Below are positions 6,555 through 13,922 of a stretch of 14,969 nt of DNA, in pieces. Source of the stretch: Candidatus Thiodiazotropha taylori (lineage in GTDB: Bacteria; Pseudomonadota; Gammaproteobacteria; Chromatiales; Chromatiaceae). Position 1 is the first letter of the stretch; every line of letters starts with the position of its first letter. Made by a program: the position numbers and the translations under genes. The DNA lies in assembly GCA_019100305.1 (NCBI GenBank), contig JAHRHW010000059.1, forward strand, positions 1-14,969. Direction: 5' to 3'. The notes beneath the pieces are model-generated. The model searched no databases, was not told the DNA's origin, and saw nothing but the letters and a program-made list of their open reading frames with translations.

Positions 6555-7676
6555 ATGAATCAGTCAAATAGTGCCGTCATCGGTTTAGCTCTGGTCTTTC
6601 TCTCTCTCGGCGGGTGCAGTGAACCCCCAACCTCAACACAGACCGAGGTCATTCGCCCGGTAAAGAGTTTTTTGATTGAATCCACGGCCAGCGGCGCAAT
6701 CCGCACCTTTCCTGCGCGCATTGATGCGGGTCGCAAAGCGGAACTCGCTTTCCGTGTCTCAGGGTTACTCAAGGAGTTGAGTGTCAAAGAGGGGGATCAG
6801 GTCCAGGCGGGGCAACAGGTCGCGACACTCGATCCAACCGACCTGCAGATCGTCTATAACGATCGTGAAGCCAACTTTGACCAGGCCAAGCGTAACTTCA
6901 CCCGAGCTAAAGAGTTGGTAAAAAAGGGAAATATCTCGAAGATGGATTTCGACAGACTTGAAGCGGAATTCAAGAGTTCCAGTGCCTCACTGAAAGCTGC
7001 CCAGCAGGACCTCAACTACACCAAGCTGACAGCCCCCTTCAGCGGTACCATCGCACGACTCAATATCGATAACTTTGAAGAGGTGCAGGCAAAGCAGTCG
7101 ATCCTGGTGCTGCAGGACATCTCGGAACTCGAAGTGAAATTCGATGTACCGGAGAATCTATTGCGGGGATTGTCATCCGAGGATCGGGAGAGTGCCAAAG
7201 ACGATGTGTCGGTGAGTGTCTCGTTTGCAGACATTCCCGGCAGCAGCTACCCACTCAGCTTCCGCGAAATCACCACCCAGGCCGATGCCAAGACCCAGAC
7301 CTTTCAAGTCACTTACACCATGCAAAGACTGAAGAGTGCCAATATCCTGCCCGGCATGACCGCCAAGGTGACCGTCGATTTCAGTAAGTTTGACAGTGAT
7401 AGCGACGTCTTTACCGTACCCGCCAGCGCCATCGTCGGTGACTATAAACTCGATCCCCAGGCCTGGGTCATAGAGACTGAGAGCATGACGGTTCAGCCCC
7501 GCAGTGTGAAGGTCGGCCGCCTGTCAGGGGAAAACATCGAGGTTTTCGAAGGGTTGATGCCAGGTGACCGGATCGTTACCGCAGGAGCCCCGTTTCTGGT
7601 GGATGGAATGAAGGTACGGCTGATGCCGGAGAAAGAACAGGCCATACAGAGAGCTGAAGACCTGAAGTACCAATAG
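6555..7676 (+). CDS. RND efflux periplasmic adaptor lipoprotein (membrane fusion protein)
   Basis: This is the adaptor of a tripartite RND efflux pump, joining the inner-membrane permease to an outer-membrane channel. The signal sequence ends in LGGC, with Cys21 as the lipid anchor. The order of domains is the usual one: first half of the lipoyl/barrel-sandwich (about 55-92, VSGLLKELSVKEGDQVQAGQ), an alpha-helical hairpin rich in charged residues (about 95-153), the second lipoyl half (LTAPFSGTIARLNI, 157-170), a beta-barrel (about 195-275) and a membrane-proximal domain (about 280-360, ending GDRIVTAGAPFLVDGMKV). At 373 aa the length is normal. The start ATG 6555 has only a distant GGAG (12 nt). 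The permease gene follows after 27 bp, so the two form an operon. No regulator gene is adjacent, and the exported substrate cannot be predicted from sequence. Confidence 0.95.
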   Translation: MNQSNSAVIGLALVFLSLGGCSEPPTSTQTEVIRPVKSFLIESTASGAIRTFPARIDAGRKAELAFRVSGLLKELSVKEGDQVQAGQQVATLDPTDLQIVYNDREANFDQAKRNFTRAKELVKKGNISKMDFDRLEAEFKSSSASLKAAQQDLNYTKLTAPFSGTIARLNIDNFEEVQAKQSILVLQDISELEVKFDVPENLLRGLSSEDRESAKDDVSVSVSFADIPGSSYPLSFREITTQADAKTQTFQVTYTMQRLKSANILPGMTAKVTVDFSKFDSDSDVFTVPASAIVGDYKLDPQAWVIETESMTVQPRSVKVGRLSGENIEVFEGLMPGDRIVTAGAPFLVDGMKVRLMPEKEQAIQRAEDLKYQ

Positions 7677-7703
7677 CCGGCAACAGCAAGTATAGGGGCA
7701 CAC

Positions 7704-10700
7704 ATGAATATCGGGGAATACTCTGTCCGCACACCGGTCATCTCCTGGTTGCTGGTTATCATTCTGGTCGGTGGTGGCCTGCTCAGTTTCGATAAAATGG
7801 GCAAGCTGGAAGATCCGGCGTTCACCATCAAAAACGCCAAGGTCATCACCCTCTATCCAGGCGCATCCGCCCAGGAGGTGGAGGATGAGGTGACCTATCA
7901 CATCGAAGACGCCATCCAACGCCTGGAACAGGTCAAGCGGATCAATATGTCGATCTCACGACCGGGTATGTCAGACATCTCCATCGAATTCAAGGATAAG
8001 TATCGGGGCGATGATTTTCCTGACATCTACGATGAGTTGAGACGCAAAATCGTCGACATGAAAAACAAGCTGCCACCCGGCGCCCAGGATCCGATGGTGA
8101 TCGATGATTTCGGGGATGTCTTCGGGGTCTATCTGGCGCTCACAGGCCAGGGGTACAGCTGGCGGGATCTATGGGATTTCGCAGATTACCTCAAGCAGCA
8201 ACTGGTGTTGGTGCCTGGAGTTCGGAAAGTCTCAATTGGCGGTGAGCAAAGGGAAGTGGTCTATGTGGACATGTCACGGGAACGACTCGGAGAGCTCGGC
8301 ATCTCTCCATCCAGCATCGCTCAACTACTTGAGTCGCAAAATGCGGTGGTTACAGCGGGTCATGGCAATGTACAAAAGCAACGCCTGCGAATTGTCCCCA
8401 GCGGGGAACTTGAATCGGTCACAGCGATCGGCGATATCCTGGTCGCCTCTGATGATAAACGGCTGATCTACTTGAAAGACATTGCGACCATCTCCCGTGC
8501 TTACGATGCGGTACCCAGTCAACTCTACTATCTGAACGGCAAACCGGCATTGACCATCGGTGTTTCCATGCTGACCGGTGAAAACGTGGTAGCGGTAGGA
8601 GAGCGTCTGCGCAACCGGATCGAGCAGCTGATCCCCAATATACCCATCGGCATGGAAATCAAGGAGATCTACAACCAGCCAGCGGAAGTCGACAAATCGG
8701 TGAGTGGCTTTATCGTCAGCGTGGGCCAGGCTGTCGCTATTGTGATCATCGTGTTGCTGGCATTTATGGGTCTGCGGGTCGGTTTCATCATAGGCGCGGT
8801 ACTGCTGATTACCGTATCCGGAACCCTGCTATTGATGTACCTTGACGGGATTGAGCTGCAACGCATCTCCCTCGGCGCCCTGGTCATTGCCCTGGGTATG
8901 CTGGTGGATAATGCCATCGTGGTGGCTGAGGGTATGCTGGTGCGCATGCAGCGTGGTATGAGGGCAGCCCAGGCCGCCCGGGAGACGGTGGGGAAAACCA
9001 TCTGGGCTCTGCTGGGCGGTACCATCATCGGTATACTAGCCTTCTCAGCCATCGGCCTATCCCAGGACAGTACCGGTGAATTCGCCAACTCCCTGTTCTG
9101 GGTGATTCTCTACTCTCTGCTGCTCTCCTGGGTCACAGCCATCAGTACAACCCCCCTGCTCTGCGCACTGCTATTGAAACCCGGTACAACGACTGCAGAT
9201 CAGAGTGAGGACCCCTATGGCAGCGGTGTCTTCAGACTGTTTCGTAGTCTCGTCGATCGTGCGATCCGTCTGCGTTGGATTACCGTGAGCTTTGTGATCG
9301 GCCTGTTTGTGCTCGCAGTGATCGGCTTCGGCAGTGTCAAGCAGGCCTTCTTTCCGGAATCCAACACACCCATGTTCTTTGTCGACATCTGGGAGATCGA
9401 AGGAACGGATATACGGTCCACCCGTGAAGACACTCTGAGGATCAACCAGTTTCTGCTTGATCAGGAAGGTGTGGAGCAGACCAGTATCACCATTGGTGGT
9501 GGCCACCAGCGTTTCACTCTGGTCTACAACCCCAAAGAGACTTCCTCTGTCTACAGCCAGATCATCGTCAAGACCGATACCCGTGAGCGAATTGCCGAGG
9601 TCTGGGAGAAAGTCGACCGGCATATGAAGGAGCACTACCCCTGGACCGATCCGATCATCAAATCCCTGCGGATTGGCCCCGGTCGGGACAGCAAGATTGA
9701 AGCCCGTTTCCAAGGACCGGATCCAATCGTACTGCGTAAGCTCTCTTTACAGGCCCAGCAGATCATGCGGGCCGACCCTGAAGCTAAGGATATCCGCGAT
9801 GACTGGCGTCAGCCGGTAAAAATGATACGGCCGATTTTCAATGAACAGGTTGGCCGGCAACTGGGCATTACACGGGAGAGTCTCGCCTATGCCCTGCAAT
9901 ATGCGATGGATGGCACCCCTGTGGGTCAGTTCCGGGACGGAATTCGGGTATTACCCATCTATATGCGAGCCTCCGAAGATGAGCGCAGCGATGTGGGTAA
10001 CCTGCGGGATATCGTGCTCTGGAGCCCTGTATTGAATCAGTCCGTACCGGCAGCTCAGGTGGTTAACGGTTTCGAGACAGTTTTCGAAAATCCGCTGATC
10101 CGCTCCCGCGACCGGATTCAAACCATCATCGCCCAGTGTAATCCAACCGGTGAACTGGCAACCCCGCTGTTTAACCGGCTCAAGCCGCAGATCGAGGCGA
10201 TGGAACTGCCCCCTGGCTACAGTTTCAGCTGGGGTGGTGAGTATGAGGATTCAAAGAACGCCCAAGCCGGTCTTGCCAGTTCACTGCCTTTCGGTTTTCT
10301 GTTGATGATCCTGGTGAGTATTCTACTTTTCGGAAAACTGCGCCAACCACTCATCATCTGGCTCACCGTGCCCTTGGCTATTGTCGGTATCACGGCGGGA
10401 CTGCTCGGTTTCAACGGCGCCTTTGATTTCATGTCCCTGCTTGGGGCGCTGTCACTGATCGGCCTGCTTATCAAGAACGCCATCGTTCTGATCGATGAGA
10501 TCGATCAACAGATCGCCAATGAGAAACCGGGCTATGAAGCGATTCTCGACTCAACGGTGAGTCGTCTGCGACCGGTGGTGTTGGCCGCCGCAACCACGAT
10601 CCTTGGGCTGATTCCGTTGCTGCAGGACGTCTTCTTCGTCAATATGTCCCTGACTATCATGGCCGGACTGGGTTTCGCCACCCTGCTGACCCTGCTGTTC

Positions 10701-10754
10701 GTACCGACACTCTATGCCATTATGTTTAAGATCGAAGCACCAGCGGAGCGATAG
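7704..10754 (+). CDS. RND efflux permease, HAE-1-like inner-membrane pump
   Basis: This is the proton-driven pump of the tripartite efflux system, a 1016-aa inner-membrane protein with the internally duplicated RND layout: TM1 (about 11-30), large periplasmic loop (31-330), TM2-6 (about 335-490), TM7 (about 526-546), second periplasmic loop (547-860) and TM8-12 (about 862-1008). The TM4 proton-relay motif is GMLVDNAIVVAEG with Asp402; the second Asp of AcrB (Asp408) is Asn403 here, as in a number of single-Asp RND proteins. The TM10 lysine is retained in LLIKNAIVLIDE (Lys924), and RLRPVVL (954-960) gives the conserved arginine. The start ATG 7704 has AGGGG 5 nt upstream. The gene follows the adaptor by 27 bp. 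No outer-membrane factor gene is linked here, so a TolC-like channel encoded elsewhere is presumably shared. Confidence 0.96.
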   Translation: MNIGEYSVRTPVISWLLVIILVGGGLLSFDKMGKLEDPAFTIKNAKVITLYPGASAQEVEDEVTYHIEDAIQRLEQVKRINMSISRPGMSDISIEFKDKYRGDDFPDIYDELRRKIVDMKNKLPPGAQDPMVIDDFGDVFGVYLALTGQGYSWRDLWDFADYLKQQLVLVPGVRKVSIGGEQREVVYVDMSRERLGELGISPSSIAQLLESQNAVVTAGHGNVQKQRLRIVPSGELESVTAIGDILVASDDKRLIYLKDIATISRAYDAVPSQLYYLNGKPALTIGVSMLTGENVVAVGERLRNRIEQLIPNIPIGMEIKEIYNQPAEVDKSVSGFIVSVGQAVAIVIIVLLAFMGLRVGFIIGAVLLITVSGTLLLMYLDGIELQRISLGALVIALGMLVDNAIVVAEGMLVRMQRGMRAAQAARETVGKTIWALLGGTIIGILAFSAIGLSQDSTGEFANSLFWVILYSLLLSWVTAISTTPLLCALLLKPGTTTADQSEDPYGSGVFRLFRSLVDRAIRLRWITVSFVIGLFVLAVIGFGSVKQAFFPESNTPMFFVDIWEIEGTDIRSTREDTLRINQFLLDQEGVEQTSITIGGGHQRFTLVYNPKETSSVYSQIIVKTDTRERIAEVWEKVDRHMKEHYPWTDPIIKSLRIGPGRDSKIEARFQGPDPIVLRKLSLQAQQIMRADPEAKDIRDDWRQPVKMIRPIFNEQVGRQLGITRESLAYALQYAMDGTPVGQFRDGIRVLPIYMRASEDERSDVGNLRDIVLWSPVLNQSVPAAQVVNGFETVFENPLIRSRDRIQTIIAQCNPTGELATPLFNRLKPQIEAMELPPGYSFSWGGEYEDSKNAQAGLASSLPFGFLLMILVSILLFGKLRQPLIIWLTVPLAIVGITAGLLGFNGAFDFMSLLGALSLIGLLIKNAIVLIDEIDQQIANEKPGYEAILDSTVSRLRPVVLAAATTILGLIPLLQDVFFVNMSLTIMAGLGFATLLTLLFVPTLYAIMFKIEAPAER

Positions 10755-10791
10755 TAGTTGAAGCTATCAAACGGAAAAACCGTATATGCCT

Positions 10792-10807
10792 AGACTCTGA
10801 TGAGTCT
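10792..10807 (+). terminator. Small hairpin after the efflux operon
   Basis: AGACTC-TGAT-GAGTCT is a perfect 6-bp stem with a 4-nt loop, 38 bp after the permease stop. A shorter hairpin, ACGG-AAAAA-CCGT, lies at 10771-10783. Neither is followed by a T-run, so an intrinsic terminator is not shown; they may stabilise the 3' end or assist factor-dependent termination. Confidence 0.25.
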
Positions 10808-10876
10808 GCTCTGGTTCCTGGAAATCACTGCTTTCTGGTGCGGATAGCGGAAACCGACTCCTCGGACTACGCTGCC

Positions 10877-11131
10877 TCAGGGATTTAATGAAGCCTGTTT
10901 GATGACCTCACCAGGCAAGGTTTCAGGCGCCGGTGAAAACTGCAATCTTTTAATCGCACTCAAAGGAATGATATTCAGATGGCCGTCCGCTTCGATGACC
11001 AATCGATCGGCCTTCATAGCATCGTTCAATTTACCCATCAGGTCGTAATGGTCTTTAGCCTGTTTAGGAAAAGTGAAGGTCTCGCTCGTACCATCCAGAT
11101 AGTGAATAACTAAAAATCTACTGGCAGCCAT
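10877..11131 (-). CDS. Small conserved-looking protein of unknown function
   Basis: The product is 84 aa with no signal peptide and no membrane segment, so it is probably cytoplasmic. I do not recognise the family. The frame can be extended two codons to GTG 11137, but ATG 11131 has a very strong GGAGG with a 6-nt spacer, whereas GTG 11137 would sit directly on that site, so ATG 11131 is the start. The predicted pattern is beta-rich at the N-terminus (RFLVIHYLDGTSETFTF), one amphipathic helix (about residues 23-42), then two further strands (RLVIEADGHLNIIPLSAIKRLQF). This strand-helix-strand plan with short polar loops suggests a small compact domain, possibly a binding or regulatory protein. 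It stands alone, with its 3' end facing the end of the efflux operon and its 5' end facing the protease gene. Confidence 0.7.
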   Translation of the reverse strand: MAASRFLVIHYLDGTSETFTFPKQAKDHYDLMGKLNDAMKADRLVIEADGHLNIIPLSAIKRLQFSPAPETLPGEVIKQASLNP

Positions 11132-11437
11132 CTCCACCCTCCAGCTTGTGAGTGATTGATTCAGGAATCATTATTTACCGGTTAAGCTTAGTAGGATACA
11201 GATATCGATTCAACACCATAGCCAGGCCGATGGATATCTGGCAGATCGATATGTGATGATACCTATGCGTGACTTAATTCCACCTTAACCTGATCGGTAG
11301 CAGGGAGCCTCATATTTGATGCTATAGTGACTGAATCAAGACACTTTTTGGTAATTCACTTTTTGTCATCCCTGCATATGCCGGCATAAGAAATCCATCT
11401 GAGAGCGTCAAATTTCCAACCAATCGAGGTTAACCTG
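11132..11437. other. 306-bp divergent intergenic region before the protease gene
   Basis: The left end holds the strong ribosome binding site of the small protein. The right end holds a possible promoter for the protease: TTGTCA (11363-11368), an 18-bp spacer, then TAAGAA (11387-11392), moderate at best. Overlapping it is the perfect 12-bp palindrome TATGCCGGCATA (11377-11388). The stretch from about 11365 to 11399 resembles, in diverged form, the short GTCATTCCCGC-type palindromic repeats scattered in many proteobacterial genomes. I see no RNA gene here. Confidence 0.4.
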
Positions 11438-12448
11438 TTGAACCGCACGATATCTCAGTTCCTAATCGTTGCCCTGTTGTTGCCAGTCATTTCTCATGCA
11501 ACAGACTTCAGTCGTCAGTTTGCCCTGGTCGACCCTTCCGTGGTTGTGCTCCATACCTACTCCACCTCTCCAGTCACTGAAAAAGTGGAGCAAGGCCTTG
11601 GCAGTGGTGTGGTCATCAGTCCAGAGGGTGATATTCTGACAGCAGCACATGTCGTCCATACCAGTGATGCGGTTCATGTTGAATTCAAAGACGGCCAACG
11701 TGTACTTGCCTCGGTCGAAGGCACGGAACCTGCTGCCGATCTTGCTTTACTCAAGTTACAAAAGATTCCGGACAATCTGGTCGTTGCCAAGCTGGGAAAC
11801 TCCGACAAAGTCCGTGTCGGTAATGAAGTATTCGTAATCGGATCACCATACGGACTTCACCATACCCTCACCACAGGGCACATCAGTGCCAGACACTCAG
11901 GCCCTGAACTGGGCAAGCTATTTCTGCTCGGTGACTTTTTACAAACCGATGCCGCCATCAACAAAGGTAACTCCGGAGGACCGGTCTGTAACCTCGATGG
12001 TGAAGTGATCGGCATCGTCAGCTACATCGAGACCACATCCGGGGGTCACCAGGGAATAGGCTTTGCCGTAACCTCGAACACTGCCAGAGAGTTGATGCTG
12101 GAGAGAAACAACTATTGGAGTGGCTTGAATGGCTTGCCGATCACAGCGGATATCGCAAAGGCCATCAACTATCCCCTGGATTATGGGGTGTTGATACAAA
12201 AGATCGCTGAAGGCTCTGCAGCCGATCGACTTAAATTGCGCGAAGGCACCATTCCGGTAAAAATCAACAACCAGGAACTGTTACTGGGTGGCGATATCAT
12301 CGTATCCGTTGCTGAGATACCTCTGGATGGTCAACTCAGCTTCCAGAAAATAAGAGAAAAAATAGATCGTATGGACACGGGTAAGCCGATCAATTTTCAA
12401 ATCTACCGCAACGGTATGCTGGCAGTTTTAAGTCTGGAAAAACCTTGA
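11438..12448 (+). CDS. Secreted trypsin-like serine protease with PDZ domain (DegP/HtrA-like)
   Basis: This is a periplasmic S1C-family protease related to HtrA/DegP/DegQ, which act in envelope protein quality control. The frame starts at TTG 11438, preceded by GAGGT 7 nt upstream; there is no in-frame ATG that would keep the signal peptide, so TTG is the likely start. Residues 1-21 form a signal peptide with cleavage after SHA. The catalytic triad is complete: His71 in TAAHVV, Asp101 in AADLALLKL and Ser179 in GNSGGP. One PDZ domain follows at about 232-335 (GVLIQKIAEGSAADRLKLREG, then GGDIIVSV). The length of 336 aa fits the one-PDZ (DegS-like) layout, but it has a cleavable signal rather than a membrane anchor. 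The adjacent genes give no specific substrate. It converges on the sensor gene. Confidence 0.93.
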   Translation: MNRTISQFLIVALLLPVISHATDFSRQFALVDPSVVVLHTYSTSPVTEKVEQGLGSGVVISPEGDILTAAHVVHTSDAVHVEFKDGQRVLASVEGTEPAADLALLKLQKIPDNLVVAKLGNSDKVRVGNEVFVIGSPYGLHHTLTTGHISARHSGPELGKLFLLGDFLQTDAAINKGNSGGPVCNLDGEVIGIVSYIETTSGGHQGIGFAVTSNTARELMLERNNYWSGLNGLPITADIAKAINYPLDYGVLIQKIAEGSAADRLKLREGTIPVKINNQELLLGGDIIVSVAEIPLDGQLSFQKIREKIDRMDTGKPINFQIYRNGMLAVLSLEKP

Positions 12449-12463
12449 TAGGCGACAATCAAG
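12444..12463 (-). terminator. Weak intrinsic terminator candidate of the sensor operon
   Basis: Read on the minus strand, CTTGAT, an 8-nt loop and ATCAAG form a 6-bp stem followed by GTTTTTCC. It lies 31 bp beyond the sensor stop codon. The stem includes the protease stop codon on the other strand. The short stem with half AT pairs makes it weak, and on the plus strand no T-run follows. Confidence 0.35.
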
Positions 12464-12493
12464 CCGTTGGCCGAATTGCTGATAATTCCCTGG

Positions 12494-13882
12494 TCAATAG
12501 GACCAGACCGCTTTGACTTCCAGTAAACCTTCAGAAAGCTCTATGACAAAGAACTCGCCACCTGAGAGTATGGTTTTCTCCTGCATGGCAACGAAGAAAC
12601 CGGGCAGTTGTCCATTGTAGTTCAGGTTTTTCTGCTTATTGATGATCTTGGCTTGCAGCTGCAGCAGATCATCAACATTGTTCAAAGTAATGATCACTTC
12701 ACCATCGATCTTTTCATCGAAGCAGATTGCCTTGAGGGTATCCTTGAACATCCTGTAGAGAATCGACTTTTGATCCTGAGATATCAGCTCTTCATTGACC
12801 GATATGTCGACCGTGATCTGCACTCCGGTGGTGATCGTATGACATTCGGAAACCAGTGAATTAAGTGCCGCCTTAAGGCCGAAATCATCCAGGCTCGGTG
12901 GACGTAAATCGAGTGCGACAGCGCGGATCTTGTGTGCCGCATTCTGCAAAGTGGGTATGATGACGGTTGTGAGCTGATCCGAATCTGACCCATCATCCTG
13001 CTTGTCAAACTGCAGGATATATTTCTCCAGTTGCATTTTGACTCCGGAAAGGGTCTGCACCACATCCTCATGCAACTCAAAGGCGATGCGTTTCTTCTCA
13101 TCCTCCTGGGCATTGATCATTTTTGCCGTGAGAAATTCAAGCATCGCTTTTTTCTCCCGGGTAATACGGTTTTGCGCTTCAATAATCCGCTCGGAGCGCT
13201 TGATATGCATCAGTAGGAATGTATAGAGAAACAGCATCAGCAACATCGTTACAGACATCACGATGATGATTGCCCGCATGGCATGACTGACATAGTCACT
13301 GATGTCGTAATAGACCTCCATCACACCCATCACCGGAGTGTTTTCATTCGTGCGAATCGGCACATAGGTCTGCACCAGATTCACATCGTGATCATTGGTA
13401 TTAAAGATACTGAAACTGTCCCGATAGTTCAAAACCGTTCGTGGAGTGCCTGACAGCGCAGAGATAAAGCCGTCATTATCCTCATCATCGTCGTCATATG
13501 CATCGGCCCTGGAAGAGTAAGCCACTTTTCCCGAACGATCATAAAGTTTGACTCGGTCTACATTGGTATCCCTTATCATTCTCTGCAATGCACGTTCTAG
13601 CATCGGCTCCAGCGGCATCTCGCCAGGCTTTTTATCATTCAGCTTCATCAGATTCAGGTACATCACAAAATGGTCATTCAGTGTGTACTCTGTGGCGATG
13701 GTCAGTGACTCATTGCTCTGCTTTGTGGAGTCCTGGATGATGCGGGCCGTTTCATATCGAAACAGAAAAAGGATGACGATGGCGATCAGGATAATGGCAA
13801 TAAAACTGATTATGCCGAATCGTTTGGCAAGTTGATAATCTTCCCGGTATTGAGTTGCGTTGTGGTTGATATTGTTATCCAT
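12494..13882 (-). CDS. Two-TM sensor histidine kinase, HisKA_3 type, with degenerate ATPase domain
   Basis: Residue numbers count from the TTG at 13885; ATG 13882, one codon later, is the preferred start, with GAGA 8 nt upstream. The N-terminal tail is polar, TM1 is at about 23-42, a periplasmic sensor domain spans 43-202, and TM2 is at about 203-226. A coiled linker (228-258) leads to the HisKA_3 phospho-acceptor domain with His272 in KKRIAFELHEDVVQTL and the conserved LDLRPPSLDDFGLKAAL (325-341). The expected HATPase part (about 345-463) is unlike an active one: the N-box position reads RMFKDTLKAI without the usual Asn, and no DxGxG motif is seen. The sensor domain carries an acidic EF-hand-like loop (134-145). 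The gene follows the periplasmic binding protein gene by about 40 bp in one operon. No response regulator gene lies downstream, where the protease gene converges. Confidence 0.85.
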   Translation of the reverse strand: MDNNINHNATQYREDYQLAKRFGIISFIAIILIAIVILFLFRYETARIIQDSTKQSNESLTIATEYTLNDHFVMYLNLMKLNDKKPGEMPLEPMLERALQRMIRDTNVDRVKLYDRSGKVAYSSRADAYDDDDEDNDGFISALSGTPRTVLNYRDSFSIFNTNDHDVNLVQTYVPIRTNENTPVMGVMEVYYDISDYVSHAMRAIIIVMSVTMLLMLFLYTFLLMHIKRSERIIEAQNRITREKKAMLEFLTAKMINAQEDEKKRIAFELHEDVVQTLSGVKMQLEKYILQFDKQDDGSDSDQLTTVIIPTLQNAAHKIRAVALDLRPPSLDDFGLKAALNSLVSECHTITTGVQITVDISVNEELISQDQKSILYRMFKDTLKAICFDEKIDGEVIITLNNVDDLLQLQAKIINKQKNLNYNGQLPGFFVAMQEKTILSGGEFFVIELSEGLLEVKAVWSY

Positions 13883-13922
13883 CAAGCAAATCTCATAAAT
13901 TTACAATTTTTTACAACGCGAG

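Noticed and set aside
6361..6558. 65-codon frame from TTG that ends in an ATGA overlap with the efflux adaptor gene, possibly a leader peptide
   Set aside because: It has a weak start site and no domain or conserved look. The overlap can arise by chance because any TGA next to the A of ATG creates it.
9171..9713. 180-codon minus-strand frame opposite the RND permease
   Set aside because: It lies wholly within the well-supported permease gene and shows no recognisable domain.
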